From Oscillatoriales cyanobacterium (GTDB lineage: Bacteria > Cyanobacteriota > Cyanobacteriia > Cyanobacteriales > Microcoleaceae), in contig RDXX01000029.1 of assembly GCA_004292955.1 (NCBI GenBank), positions 1 to 64,000 of the forward strand: a stretch of 64,000 bases of DNA. The letters are read 5' to 3'. The notes beneath the pieces are model-generated. The model did not search any database. It was given only the letters and a program-made list of their open reading frames with translations, and had not been told where the DNA came from. Positions 27,663-36,103 of this stretch are shown here, piece after piece (position 1 is the stretch's first letter; every line of letters starts with the position of its first letter). The position numbers and the translations under genes are program-made.

Positions 27663-28316
27663 TTAGTCCGGTTCGTCGATCGGGCTGCTTGGAGGCAAAC
27701 CTGCCCGAAAAATCAACTCAGCAGTCAACCTCAATTCTGGGAAAGCCAGCGATTCAACAGTGTCATCGCCCCGAAACTGCTTTACCTGGTACTCCCCATC
27801 TACTAACTGGCAAACTGAAAGGGTCGGTTGTTTGGGATTCCCAATGAACTTGCGGCCGCCTAAACCCAAATAGTCCACAATCCAGTATTCAGGGATGCCA
27901 ATTTCTTCGTAATCAGCAAATTTGAAATGGTAATCATCTCGCCAGTTCGTGCTGACGACCTCTACAGCCAGTCGGATCGAAGACCCCATCGTGATGATGG
28001 ACTCCCTTTCCCAGCGCGGTTCCTTTGCCAGAGATGCTTGATCTAGGACAATTACATCGGGCTGATAACCAGCCTCATCGCGAGTGGGTTTAAGCAGGCA
28101 GTCACCAGGGATGCAGTAAGGTAATTCGCGTCGGTCAATTTCAACTCCTACTTTTAAGCTGATAAAACCTGTAACACCGGAATGGCGGCCACTTCCTAGA
28201 GGCATTTCGACAATTACTCCATTGTGTAGTTCGTAGCGGTGAACTGAGTTCTCTGGATACCAGGCTGCGAACTCATCAAAAGTGACTGTTTTGGGGATTG
28301 TTTGGGCTTGGATCAT
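27663..28316 (-). CDS. Uma2-family (DUF820) putative endonuclease, copy 1
   Basis: The 217-residue protein follows the PD-(D/E)XK-like Uma2 pattern: YELHNGVIVEMPLGSGRHS, GYQPDVIVLD, LAVEVVSTNWRDDY and YEEIGIPEYWIVDYLG. The family is hugely expanded in cyanobacteria. A restriction-endonuclease fold is predicted for it, but the biological role is unknown. Related copies in this window lie at 36104 and 45415. The start ATG gives MIQAQTIPKTVTFDEFAAWY, as usual. Confidence 0.85.
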   Translation of the reverse strand: MIQAQTIPKTVTFDEFAAWYPENSVHRYELHNGVIVEMPLGSGRHSGVTGFISLKVGVEIDRRELPYCIPGDCLLKPTRDEAGYQPDVIVLDQASLAKEPRWERESIITMGSSIRLAVEVVSTNWRDDYHFKFADYEEIGIPEYWIVDYLGLGGRKFIGNPKQPTLSVCQLVDGEYQVKQFRGDDTVESLAFPELRLTAELIFRAGLPPSSPIDEPD

Positions 28317-28412
28317 GGTGTTGTTCCTCCTTTGCTAGATTTATACTAGATATTAGCCAGCTTCCTTACTTTCCTTGCCCCGCTTAGCTTTGGTAGTTGG
28401 CGGGGGTTTGGT

Positions 28413-28616
28413 TTATGTGAGTCCGGAGCTATCAGGTTCACTCGGAGGTGCGCTGGCTGGATCTGACGATCGTTTATTCCTCTCTATCAAGGCTTTCTTG
28501 ACCAAGACAAGAACCAGTTGAGGAATGGAACGAAATTCAGAATCAGCCCAAATTTTTAACTCCTTGTACTCGTCAAAGTCAAAGCTGATGGTAGTTCTTG
28601 GTCGCTTGGTAGCCAT
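28413..28616 (-). CDS. Small ribbon-helix-helix-like DNA-binding protein
   Basis: From the ATG at 28616 the protein has 67 residues. An earlier ATG at 28637 adds MYRQPRD. The region RPRTTISFDFDEYKELKIWADSEFRSIPQLVLVLVKKAL has the strand-helix-helix spacing of CopG/RHH regulators. A proline/serine-rich tail follows (SSDPASAPPSEPDSSGLT). It may be an orphan antitoxin or a repressor; no toxin gene adjoins it. The Uma2 gene lies about 100 bases downstream on the same strand. Confidence 0.55.
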   Translation of the reverse strand: MATKRPRTTISFDFDEYKELKIWADSEFRSIPQLVLVLVKKALIERNKRSSDPASAPPSEPDSSGLT

Positions 28617-28637
28617 ATCGCGCGGTTGTCTATACAT

Positions 28638-28965
28638 ATCAACATTATCCGCGACTGTCTACCGAGGCTTCAATTTACCATCAGGTACATCATACTTGAC
28701 AAGTGATGTACTTGTAGATTTTGATAAAGCTCACAGCCAAAAAAGAGCCAGCCCCAAGCATAAAACAGTCATCCGTACAGGAACCAGGGCTGGATGCCTT
28801 TACCGGAGAGTGTTCGCAATCAAAAATCGAACCGTCTTTTCGCGAACTCCTTCTGCGGCGCTGGCACTTGGTATACTTGAAAGGCTTTAATCTCTCTTAA
28901 AGTTGGACATTTTCCAGATAATGCTCCAAATCTAAAATCTAAAATCTAAAATCTAAAATCAAATT
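28638..28965. other. Spacer with heptamer repeat, no supported gene
   Basis: A plus-strand open frame through 28525-28890 has no start signal or family resemblance and overlaps the RHH gene, so I do not call it. AAATCTA heptamers occupy 28929-28962, immediately before the next gene. Confidence 0.5.
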
Positions 28966-29334
28966 ATGGCTACTTGGCGTTGCGTAAAGCAGTGCGGTGC
29001 TTGTTGTTACCTAGAACCAACAGAGCGCCCTGACCTGGACGAGTATTTATCTACCGAGCAATTGGCGCTCTACTTGAGCTTAGTGGGAGATGACGGTTGG
29101 TGTATAAACTTTGACAAAGAAACGAGGGAATGCGGAATTTATGCCGATCGCCCGCGCTTTTGTCGGGTAGACGAGGAAGTGTTTCAGGATATGTACGGGA
29201 TTGAGCCTGCTGAGTTGAACGATTTTGCGATCGACTGCTGTTTGGAGCACATTGAAGATATGTATGGCGATCGATCTTTGGAGATGATTCGCTTCAACTC
29301 TGAAGTTGGAACGATCGCCTTACCCGACAATTAA
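28966..29334 (+). CDS. YkgJ-family cysteine-cluster protein
   Basis: The 122-residue protein carries CVKQCGACCYLEP at its start, then WCINFDKETRECGIYADRPRFCRV and DCCLEHI. This spacing of cysteines is that of the YkgJ/CxxCxxCC family, thought to bind zinc or an iron-sulfur cluster. The function is unknown. The AAATCTA repeat lies 4 bases before the ATG, so the ribosome binding site is not obvious. Confidence 0.8.
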   Translation: MATWRCVKQCGACCYLEPTERPDLDEYLSTEQLALYLSLVGDDGWCINFDKETRECGIYADRPRFCRVDEEVFQDMYGIEPAELNDFAIDCCLEHIEDMYGDRSLEMIRFNSEVGTIALPDN

Positions 29335-29504
29335 CCGACTTGATGTCCCTGTGGGCTTTGTGCTTCCGAAGCATTTTTCGAGATCGTATTTCAATCTCAA
29401 ACCTAAAATCTCAAACCTAAAATCTAAAATCCTCTCCAGGTCGATCGCTCCAGAGAGTGCCAAAATAAACAAATCAAGGAAATATCGCGCAGTTGAGTTG
29501 AGCC

Positions 29505-29828
29505 ATGAGCAATCGAGAGGGTTTTACAGGCGGATTTATTGCCGGAGCCGCAGTTGGGGGCTTGGTAGGGGCAGTTTTGGGTGCGGTGCTGTCGAGGCGC
29601 GCTGCTGAAGCTTTGCTGAGCGATCCTTCCGATGCCAAGATCAGAAAGATGCGCCAGAGGAAAGCCAGCCAACTCGAAGCGGAAGGGATGGAAGTAGCAA
29701 GGCTGAGTTTGGAAGATAAAATTGCCCAGCTAAATCAAGCAATCGATGACGTGCGGCTGCAACTCGGCGATGTCAACGGGAACGCGACAGCCCACAACAG
29801 CGAAGGCTCGATCGCCCCTGACTCCTGA
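29505..29828 (+). CDS. YtxH-like small protein with glycine-zipper segment
   Basis: The 107 residues contain a glycine-rich hydrophobic segment (GFIAGAAVGGLVGAVLGAVL, about 10-29) followed by a charged helical region (LEAEGMEVARLSLEDKIAQL). This resembles YtxH/DUF-type stress or envelope proteins, in which the glycine zipper inserts in a membrane. It is probably a single-pass membrane protein with a cytosolic coiled coil. No specific function can be given. Confidence 0.65.
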   Translation: MSNREGFTGGFIAGAAVGGLVGAVLGAVLSRRAAEALLSDPSDAKIRKMRQRKASQLEAEGMEVARLSLEDKIAQLNQAIDDVRLQLGDVNGNATAHNSEGSIAPDS

Positions 29829-30049
29829 ATAAGATTGAAGATTTTAGAGCAGTCGGGGAGTAGAATGCGGGCGATCGACCAACTGTCGCACATTTCTCTG
29901 TTCAACTTTCCCATTAAAAACCAAGGCAAAAGTAAAAAGGAACCACAAAATTGCTCAGCCTCTACCCTCAGTGCCTTCCCTCTTCCGCAGCTATGCTAAA
30001 CTCAAAGTTAAAGTGTCTGTAAACTTTACTCAAACGACAACCAAAATTT

Positions 30050-30337
30050 ATGAGTTATTCAATAGGCCTTTTGGCAAACACGCTAGCGACATTTCTGCAA
30101 ATCTATCTAGTCCTGATGATTATTAGGGTACTGTTAAGCTGGTTCCCCAACATCAATTGGTACGACCCCCCGTTTTCGATTTTGAGTCAGTTAACAGATC
30201 CTTACCTCAATCTCTTCCGCTCAATTATTCCCCCCTTGGGAGGTATTGACTTTTCTCCAATGATTGCGTTTTTTGTACTTCAGTTTGGCTCGCAATTTCT
30301 GATCGGTCTTTTGGGCAGCTTGCAAACCGCTTTTTAG
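30050..30337 (+). CDS. YggT-family integral membrane protein
   Basis: The 95-residue protein has two hydrophobic halves, with the YggT signature VLMIIRVLLSWFPNINWYDP (about 21-40) and LSQLTDPYLNLFRSIIPPLG. In plastids and cyanobacteria, YggT relatives (YlmG) are linked to division, nucleoid distribution and cytochrome assembly. The specific role here is not known. A short GC hairpin with T-rich tail (30363-30384) follows the stop. Confidence 0.85.
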   Translation: MSYSIGLLANTLATFLQIYLVLMIIRVLLSWFPNINWYDPPFSILSQLTDPYLNLFRSIIPPLGGIDFSPMIAFFVLQFGSQFLIGLLGSLQTAF

Positions 30338-30389
30338 TTATCAGAAAAATAGGGTTTAAAACTTCCCCCTTATAGGGGGAATTTACATT

Positions 30390-30482
30390 TATAGCCGTTC
30401 TCGAAAAAGTGAGGTATGCCCTATGCCCTATGCCCTATGCCCTATGCCCATGAGCACCTCATATTTCGCTCGAAAGGCTATA
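30390..30482. mobile_element. MITE-like element, copy E, with internal CCCTATG array
   Basis: TATAGCCGTTCTCGAAAAAG then TGAGGTATG forms an inverted repeat with CACCTCATATTTCGCTCGAA then AGGCTATAG. Between them lie four CCCTATG heptamers. It is the shortest and clearest member of the family. Confidence 0.7.
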
Positions 30483-30488
30483 GTTTCA

Positions 30489-30920
30489 CTAACGGCGAAC
30501 CACGCCAGTAAAACCTGTAGCTTTAAACTGCTTGAGCTGCAAAGGTGTTCGTTGATTGGCTGCAACCGAAATTCTGAGCTGAAAATCGCTAATTCCGGGA
30601 GGAACTTCTTCGATAGAACCTAAGCGAGTCCGGTTTTGCATCACTGGATTTTCATCTGCATCATAAATACGACCGAAAATATCAGCATCAAAAACAGGTT
30701 TGCCGCTAGTATTTTCAGCTTTCCCAGTAATCAAAAAGCAATTAGCTTCCATAGAACTGCCGCTGGTGACTGTTCCTTCTGCCATTTCTGCGGGACATTC
30801 GTGATAGGAAAGATCGGAAAGTTTAATCTGTGTGGTAGCCCAAGCTGGTGGAGTGAATACCAAACTCAAAATTGCGATCGCCCAAGTGGCAAAAAGAAGA
30901 CTGATAGCTCGAAATTTCAT
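30489..30920 (-). CDS. Secreted hypothetical protein, FxLYD-like
   Basis: The 143 residues begin with a signal peptide (MKFRAISLLFATWAIAILSL, cleavage near PAWA). The mature part resembles beta-sandwich FxLYD domains (NCFLITGKAENTSGKPVFDA, ADIFGRIYDADENPV, VPPGISDFQLRISVA). Such domains are found in periplasmic cyanobacterial proteins of unknown role. It has two cysteines (ECP, NCF) that could form a disulfide. It is probably an independent gene. Confidence 0.6.
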   Translation of the reverse strand: MKFRAISLLFATWAIAILSLVFTPPAWATTQIKLSDLSYHECPAEMAEGTVTSGSSMEANCFLITGKAENTSGKPVFDADIFGRIYDADENPVMQNRTRLGSIEEVPPGISDFQLRISVAANQRTPLQLKQFKATGFTGVVRR

Positions 30921-31031
30921 AACAATTGCAGCGTAAATATATTTTACTCAGCTTAGCGCGAATTCAAGGTCAAATTCTTAACCTCCTCCGGGAAACGGCA
31001 CTGCCGTGTCCGGCTCCAGGAGGAGACGGCA

Positions 31032-32081
31032 TTAGTCTAAACCTAAATGCTGGCGCAAGGCTTGGCGCATTACATCCACAGGGACATATTCTGTGTCCAG
31101 CCAAATTTTCAAGGCTGCTGCTCCTTGTTGAACTAGCATTTCTAGTCCGTCAATCGGTATTGCACCGCGAAGCTGTGCATCTTTGAGCAACTGAGTAGGA
31201 TTCGGGGTGTAAATCAGATCGTAAACGATCGCACCTGCGGAAATTCGATCGAGCGCAGCAGCAGCAACCGGCGACTTTTCCCCGTGCGGGTGCATTCCCA
31301 CAGGAGTTGTATTCACCAGCAAATCGGCCTGCGAAATCAACATTGACAAATTATCCCAAGTATGCACCTGCAAATTCTGCATCGGCATCGGAGAATTCAC
31401 CCAACTCTGTTGAAATTCCGCTAAATTGGGGGCGTTGCGGCCGACAACGTGAATCTCTGCAAATCCCAATTGAGCGCATCCAGCCACAACAGCCCTCGCC
31501 GCCCCGCCATTCCCCAAAATTACCGCTACTTTCTGACTCCAATCGGAACCCCCCCTAGCCCCCCCTTGGTAAGGGGGGGGACAGGATTCCAAAGCTCCCT
31601 CTTGGTAAGGGGGCGGACAGGATTCGACAACCCTATTGCTAATTTCTAAGATATAGCTTGCCTCTTGCTCCCCCCCTTGGCAAGGGGGGGTTGGGGGGGG
31701 TGAATTTGGCTCTTGGCAAGGGGGGGTTGGAAGGGTTAGCAACGGCGCGAGAAAGCCTTCTACGTCGGTATTTGTGCCGCACCAACCTTTGTCAGTGCGG
31801 TAGACGGTGTTGACTGCGCCGATCGCCCTAGCAATGGGAGAAACCTCCGCCAGCAGCGGTAAGATTGCCTGTTTGTGAGGAATCGTGATGCTAAATCCCC
31901 GAAGGTCGATCGCGGCAAATCCTGCCAGCGCAGCCTTTAAATCCTCTGGTTTTACCGGAAACGGCAGGTAAACAAAATCGACACCCAAGTGAGAAATGGC
32001 AGCATTGTGCATCACCGGGGACAGAGAATGTGCGATCGGATGACCAATTACTCCGAGCAGTTTAGTAGTGCCTTTAATCAT
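31032..32081 (-). CDS. aroE: Shikimate dehydrogenase AroE with a repeat-derived insertion
   Basis: AroE reduces 3-dehydroshikimate with NADPH in aromatic amino-acid synthesis. The substrate domain has GVIGHPIAHSLSPVMHNAAI, the catalytic Lys in SITIPHKQAI, and GTNTDVEGF. The NADP domain has ILGNGGAARAV, and a C-terminal IDGLEMLVQQGAAALKIW. At 349 residues it is some 60-75 longer than usual. The excess lies between residues about 117 and 180, exactly between the two domains, and consists of PPPTPPCQGG-type units encoded by the CCCCCCTTGG palindromic repeat. Conserved motifs on both sides are intact, so the enzyme is likely active with a flexible linker. Confidence 0.93.
   Translation of the reverse strand: MIKGTTKLLGVIGHPIAHSLSPVMHNAAISHLGVDFVYLPFPVKPEDLKAALAGFAAIDLRGFSITIPHKQAILPLLAEVSPIARAIGAVNTVYRTDKGWCGTNTDVEGFLAPLLTLPTPPCQEPNSPPPTPPCQGGEQEASYILEISNRVVESCPPPYQEGALESCPPPYQGGARGGSDWSQKVAVILGNGGAARAVVAGCAQLGFAEIHVVGRNAPNLAEFQQSWVNSPMPMQNLQVHTWDNLSMLISQADLLVNTTPVGMHPHGEKSPVAAAALDRISAGAIVYDLIYTPNPTQLLKDAQLRGAIPIDGLEMLVQQGAAALKIWLDTEYVPVDVMRQALRQHLGLD
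31546..31738 (-). repeat. CCCCCCTTGGCAAGGGGGG-type repeat cluster inside aroE
   Basis: At least four copies of a palindromic unit (CCCCTTGG(C/T)AAGGGG) occupy this stretch. They are translated as PPCQEP, PPCQGGE, PPPYQEG and PPPYQGGARGG. It is the same unit family as in lnt, the methyltransferase gene and the atpA downstream spacer. Confidence 0.85.
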
Positions 32082-32082
32082 T

Positions 32083-32157
32083 TTTGTTATTTGTTATTTG
32101 TTATTTGTTACTTGTTATTTGTTATTTGTTATTTGTTATTTGTTACTTGTTACTTGC
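32083..32157. repeat. TTATTTG heptamer tandem array
   Basis: Ten or so units of TTATTTG or TTACTTG directly precede the aroE start on its 5' side. They probably sit in the aroE leader. Confidence 0.85.
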
Positions 32158-32248
32158 GGCGCTCTGAGCGGAGTCGAAGGGTCGAAGGGTTACTACGCTT
32201 AGGGACGCTAATAACGAATAACCAATAACAAATAACCAATAACATTAA

Positions 32249-33607
32249 TCAACTATCAATCAAAAACTCCTTTGCGTCAGCCAAAATCGGATTGACATCA
32301 AACCAGTAATCCTCGCCGTAACGGTACTCAAATACCCAAAGACTGCGGAGCAAAATTTGGTATTTAGTTTCACCATTCACTGTTTTGGTAGCAGATACTT
32401 GGCGGAGTAATTGCCACTCATCAGGTTCGATCGCCAAAGTAAGCTGGTGACGGCGTTGGACAATCACATTTTCCAAAGTTTCCCGCGACACAGGAGGGTC
32501 TTGTTTTTGCAGACAGCTATAGAGTAGTTGTAACAAATTGCGAACATGACCCCCGCTAACTCGACAGAGGCGATCGAGAGTTTCGGCAGAATCGAAAATT
32601 TTGCCAACCAAAGCATAGCGCTGCGACGCCTCCACTGTTGGAAAAGCGCGCGCCAGAACCATCTGTCGCAGCAATTCGACACCCTCTGCACACTCAGAAG
32701 CGTCATTCAATTGCACCGGCACCATCGGCAAAACCTTTGGATCTACCCCGAAGCGATTGCTAAGCTGACCCAAGTCGTTAGAGAAAATCAGCACCAAAGG
32801 AATTGTATACACGACATGACAGTTCAGTCTTGCCAACTGCTCCCCGCGATCGACAAACAGATATTCCGGCTGCATCCGCCCCGTTGGTTTCGCGCACAGG
32901 TGTATGCGATCGAGATTGTCGATAATTACCACAAGTCCCTGTTTACCTTGGCGCTTGAGTTCTTGATTAGCCGGTTCCAGCAACTCCTTATTGAGCGCAT
33001 CTAAAATTACATTAGTCCGCGGCTCCAAATATTGCCTCAACTCCGATCGCAAATTCGGAGCATCCTTCGCCTTAGCAGTAATTTTGCCAATACCCAAAGA
33101 CAAAGAAAACTCTCCATCCGTGCTAGCATTTACCTCACCCAAACCGGGGACAGAAGCTCCCGCTTTCAGATCTATTTGAGTTTGAAAAACATCAGCAACG
33201 CCCTTGAGCAAAGCTTTAAAACCCGTCGGTTGCAGCTTGATTTTCATTTTCTCAATGCTTTCGCTCACCTGACGCGCCACGCTCAACAAAATGTCAGTGA
33301 TATCGACATCAGCCATGTCTAAATCTTTACTCGACTCAAAATAAACCACATGAAAACCTTGCTCCTGCAATTGAGCTTGCAGCCGCAGCAATTCTGTGGA
33401 TTTCCCCGAGCCGATGTGACCGGTAAATAATTGACAGGTAGGTACATCGGGCGAGAGACGGCTGATGGTGCGCTCCAATTGTTCTACGATTGTGCCGCCC
33501 CGCACTGACGAAAAATCGATATAGTATTGTCGGTCTTCTTGATTTGCTACTGCCAGGGTGTAGCTGGGATTGCAGGCCGTATAAAATTTCTGTAAATTTA
33601 GTTCCAT
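32249..33607 (-). CDS. P-loop ATPase (AAA/STAND-like), function unknown
   Basis: The 452-residue protein has a Walker A FTGHIGSGKSTELLRLQ near 62-78 and a Walker B LVVIIDNLDRI near 225. A sensor-like region (HVVYTIPLVLIFSNDLGQL) follows, then a C-terminal winged-helix-like part (RLCRVSGGHVRNLLQLLYS). This organisation resembles bacterial STAND/KAP-type ATPases that act as regulators or defence sensors. There is no membrane segment and no attached effector domain. The nearest same-strand gene, aroE, is about 170 bases away across a repeat array, so they are probably not coupled. Confidence 0.65.
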   Translation of the reverse strand: MELNLQKFYTACNPSYTLAVANQEDRQYYIDFSSVRGGTIVEQLERTISRLSPDVPTCQLFTGHIGSGKSTELLRLQAQLQEQGFHVVYFESSKDLDMADVDITDILLSVARQVSESIEKMKIKLQPTGFKALLKGVADVFQTQIDLKAGASVPGLGEVNASTDGEFSLSLGIGKITAKAKDAPNLRSELRQYLEPRTNVILDALNKELLEPANQELKRQGKQGLVVIIDNLDRIHLCAKPTGRMQPEYLFVDRGEQLARLNCHVVYTIPLVLIFSNDLGQLSNRFGVDPKVLPMVPVQLNDASECAEGVELLRQMVLARAFPTVEASQRYALVGKIFDSAETLDRLCRVSGGHVRNLLQLLYSCLQKQDPPVSRETLENVIVQRRHQLTLAIEPDEWQLLRQVSATKTVNGETKYQILLRSLWVFEYRYGEDYWFDVNPILADAKEFLIDS

Positions 33608-34167
33608 ACCCTGTTCTCTGTTTTATAATATTATGCCCTAAGAGCTTCTTCATTGAGCAATTTGACCGCTCCGCACAAATTGCTAGTTGTTTTGATGTTT
33701 TATTGGTCTTTCAATATCTAAATGTATATCGGAATCCGCAATTACAAATCCCACTTATTTTTTGCATTCACAGAATGAACAAAAGTCAGTAATAACTTGA
33801 TTGGATCGAGCGTGAGGACTTGAGTTCTCTCCAAAATCAGAGGACTCAAGTCATCACAACTAACAGATTGATTGCGGAGAATTTGCCGAACAGCATCTGA
33901 CACAGGCGATCGCGAATTTGTCTGCTAAAATCAAAGACGAACTGTGGGCGGTAATGTTCTCCAGTAAAATTGGGTATTTGAGTAGGGTTAACCGAATGCA
34001 GAAAGGGCGAGCACTTGCACTCGCCCCGATGGATTATCCAGTTAAGATTGGCGGGAATCTCCAACCTCAAATCTAATTGCATCAGCGAATCGCATAACAG
34101 ATTTCTCACCGAGCCAGATTAATTTGCCGAAACTGTTGGGTGTACCGATTCACCAGATTTCAAAGTG
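33608..34167. other. 560-base spacer without a supported gene
   Basis: It holds a degenerate inverted repeat of the GTGAGGACTTGAG type (about 33811-33860). A minus-strand open frame (33846-34109) has no recognisable start signal or family. It may include promoters of the flanking genes, but none is clear. Confidence 0.4.
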
Positions 34168-34848
34168 CTATGTTGCATTAATTAATTCTACCATTCGTTC
34201 GCCTACACCTGCGGCGGAAGCGGGATTTTGCCCTGTGACGAGTCGATCGCTCGCCACCACACAGACTTGAAAATTAGCAACCTTGGTAAACTTCGCCCCG
34301 CGTTCGATTAATGTTGACTCCAGCAAAAACGGCACGATATCAGTCAATCCCACAGCGGCTTCCTCTTCATTCGTAAAAGCAGCCACAGTCTTGTCAGCAA
34401 CCAGGTATGTACCGTCAGACAGCTTAATATTGACTAACGCCGCAGGCCCGTGACAGACAGCACCGACAATTCCGCCTGCTTCATAAATAGCAGCCGCAAT
34501 CTCAGCGAGTTCCTGGTTATCAGCAAAATCCCACATGGTTCCATGTCCGCCAGCATAGAAAATAGCAGCATATTCTGCGGGTTTAATTTGTGCAGGATTC
34601 AGAGTATTTTCGACTCGCAAAACCTGCTCGGAATCGTCTAAAAAAGCCTTATTTAGCGGGTCTTCCAAATCAATCCCAACCATTGGAGCTTTGCCGCCTT
34701 TTGGACTGACAAAATCTACCATTAATCCGGCTTTAGTAAATGCGTCCAAGGGATGGGTTACTTCTGGGAGATAGAAACCAGTTTCTTTACCAGTGTCACC
34801 AAGAGTATCGTGGCTGGTTAAAACAATCAGAACTTTTTGGCTAGTCAT
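34168..34848 (-). CDS. DJ-1/PfpI superfamily protein (class I glutamine amidotransferase-like, Hsp31-like)
   Basis: The 226-residue protein has the nucleophile elbow GAVCHGPAALVNI (Cys about 132), the motif AIFYAGGHGTMWDFADN, and an early acidic residue in GFYLPEVTHPLD. Relatives act as glyoxalase III/deglycases, chaperones or peptidases (Hsp31/HchA group). The substrate cannot be told from sequence. It is divergently oriented to a LysR-type regulator, with about 315 bases between. This suggests, but does not prove, that the regulator controls it. Confidence 0.85.
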   Translation of the reverse strand: MTSQKVLIVLTSHDTLGDTGKETGFYLPEVTHPLDAFTKAGLMVDFVSPKGGKAPMVGIDLEDPLNKAFLDDSEQVLRVENTLNPAQIKPAEYAAIFYAGGHGTMWDFADNQELAEIAAAIYEAGGIVGAVCHGPAALVNIKLSDGTYLVADKTVAAFTNEEEAAVGLTDIVPFLLESTLIERGAKFTKVANFQVCVVASDRLVTGQNPASAAGVGERMVELINAT

Positions 34849-35014
34849 ATTCGATTCCTGTTGTGGGTGTCTTTGTGCTCGTTGTTTTTATCCTAGGTCG
34901 AATTCATCTAAAATACAAATTATGAAAGTTTCGTGTAACTATAAATCTAGTTATACCAAATCCCAATGCCGAACTTCCTAACATCCGTTAAATCTGAGAT
35001 ATTTCACCATTGTC

Positions 35015-35120
35015 AGCAACAGGCTTTCCGGCCTGTTCCACAAAGAGTGCATTTCTTGTGGGGGCTTAGCAACAGGCTTTCCGGCCTGTTCCACAAAAAG
35101 TGCATTTCTTGTGGAATGGG
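35015..35120. repeat. Two tandem copies of a 53-bp unit
   Basis: The unit starts AGCAACAGGCTTTCCGGCCT at 35015 and again at 35068. It contains GTGCATTTCTTGTGG and a small AACAGGC...GCCTGTT palindrome. It lies in the leader of the LysR gene. Confidence 0.85.
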
Positions 35121-35163
35121 CATCTTGCCCGTTCCTAAAATCCATTGCCGAACTGCCTTATTT

Positions 35164-36054
35164 ATGATTAGCTTTGAGTGGTATCGCAGCTTTATCGAGG
35201 TTTACCGCGTCGGAACCGTATCCGGGGCAGCCCAAGTTTTGCACCTAACACAACCGGCTGTCAGCCAACACGTCGCAGCCCTAGAGTCAGCTTTGGGAAA
35301 TCCGTTGTTTCAAAGAACTCCGAGACGGATGGTGCCGACGGATGCGGGAAAAAGACTGTATAGTCAAGTTGCAAGTGCGATCGAGAAACTCGAATCAATT
35401 CCCCACAAAAACTCCAGCGCCGAAACACCACAAACCATCAGAATTGGTACCCCTCAAGAATTTTTTACCGATCGCATCCTCAGTCAATTACCCCAAGACG
35501 ATCACACTTTTTACACAATCCAATTTGGATTAACATCGGAGTTGATCCAACAACTCAAAGCCGGAAAGCTAGACATTGTAATTGCCACCCAAAAAATCAC
35601 CTTGTCTGACATTGAATATGAACTACTATTCGAGGAAAATTTCTGGCTAGTCGGGCCACCAAATATAGCGATTCCGATTGCTGAAGGAATCAGTCAAGCA
35701 GATTTAAACCCACTTTCTCAATGGCTGTTAACCCAAGATTGGATTGCTTATAGTGAAGAATTGCCGATCGCCCGCCGCTTTTGGCGCGTCGTGTTTGGCA
35801 GAAGAATCGACGTTCAACCCAAACTAATTATCCCCGATTTAAGAGCAATTAGACAAGCTGTAGAATGCGGATTTGGGTTTAGCGTGCTTCCCGATTACTT
35901 GTGTGTAGATTCGGTGACAGAAAATCGCTTGACACTTGTCCTAAAACCTACACAGGCTGTTACCAATCGGATTTGGCTGGCTTTTCGGAAATCGGAAAGA
36001 CAGTTGCCAAAAGTCAAACGGATGTTAGAAATTTGCCAAATCAATGTAAACTAA
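35164..36054 (+). CDS. LysR-family transcriptional regulator
   Basis: The 296-residue protein starts at the ATG at 35164 (MISFEWYRSFIEVYRVGTVS). Longer readings from 34966 only add repeat-derived residues. The N-terminal HTH (AAQVLHLTQPAVSQHVAALE, about 18-37) is typical. The C-terminal effector-binding domain has IRIGTPQEFFTD and LDIVIATQKI. Divergent placement from the DJ-1/PfpI gene is the classic LysR arrangement with its target. The inducer is unknown. Confidence 0.88.
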   Translation: MISFEWYRSFIEVYRVGTVSGAAQVLHLTQPAVSQHVAALESALGNPLFQRTPRRMVPTDAGKRLYSQVASAIEKLESIPHKNSSAETPQTIRIGTPQEFFTDRILSQLPQDDHTFYTIQFGLTSELIQQLKAGKLDIVIATQKITLSDIEYELLFEENFWLVGPPNIAIPIAEGISQADLNPLSQWLLTQDWIAYSEELPIARRFWRVVFGRRIDVQPKLIIPDLRAIRQAVECGFGFSVLPDYLCVDSVTENRLTLVLKPTQAVTNRIWLAFRKSERQLPKVKRMLEICQINVN

Positions 36055-36103
36055 GTTAGCCTTAGAGTAAACCATCAATATCAATTCCACTTGGAGGTCA
36101 CTT

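Noticed and set aside
28525-28890. 121-codon open frame, plus strand
   Set aside because: Overlaps the RHH-type gene on the other strand and has no recognisable domain or start signal.
30363-30384. Short CCCCCTTATAGGGGG hairpin after yggT considered as a terminator
   Set aside because: The stem is short and resembles the dispersed CCCCCC/GGGGGG repeat family, with only a weak T-rich tail, so it is noted with yggT but not called separately.
33846-34109. 87-codon open frame, minus strand, in the ATPase/DJ-1 spacer
   Set aside because: Includes repeat-derived sequence and shows no family or start site; probably chance or a decayed remnant.
34966-35163. Extended N-terminus of the LysR regulator
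   Set aside because: The extra 66 residues translate the 53-bp tandem repeat; the canonical LysR start is the ATG at 35164.
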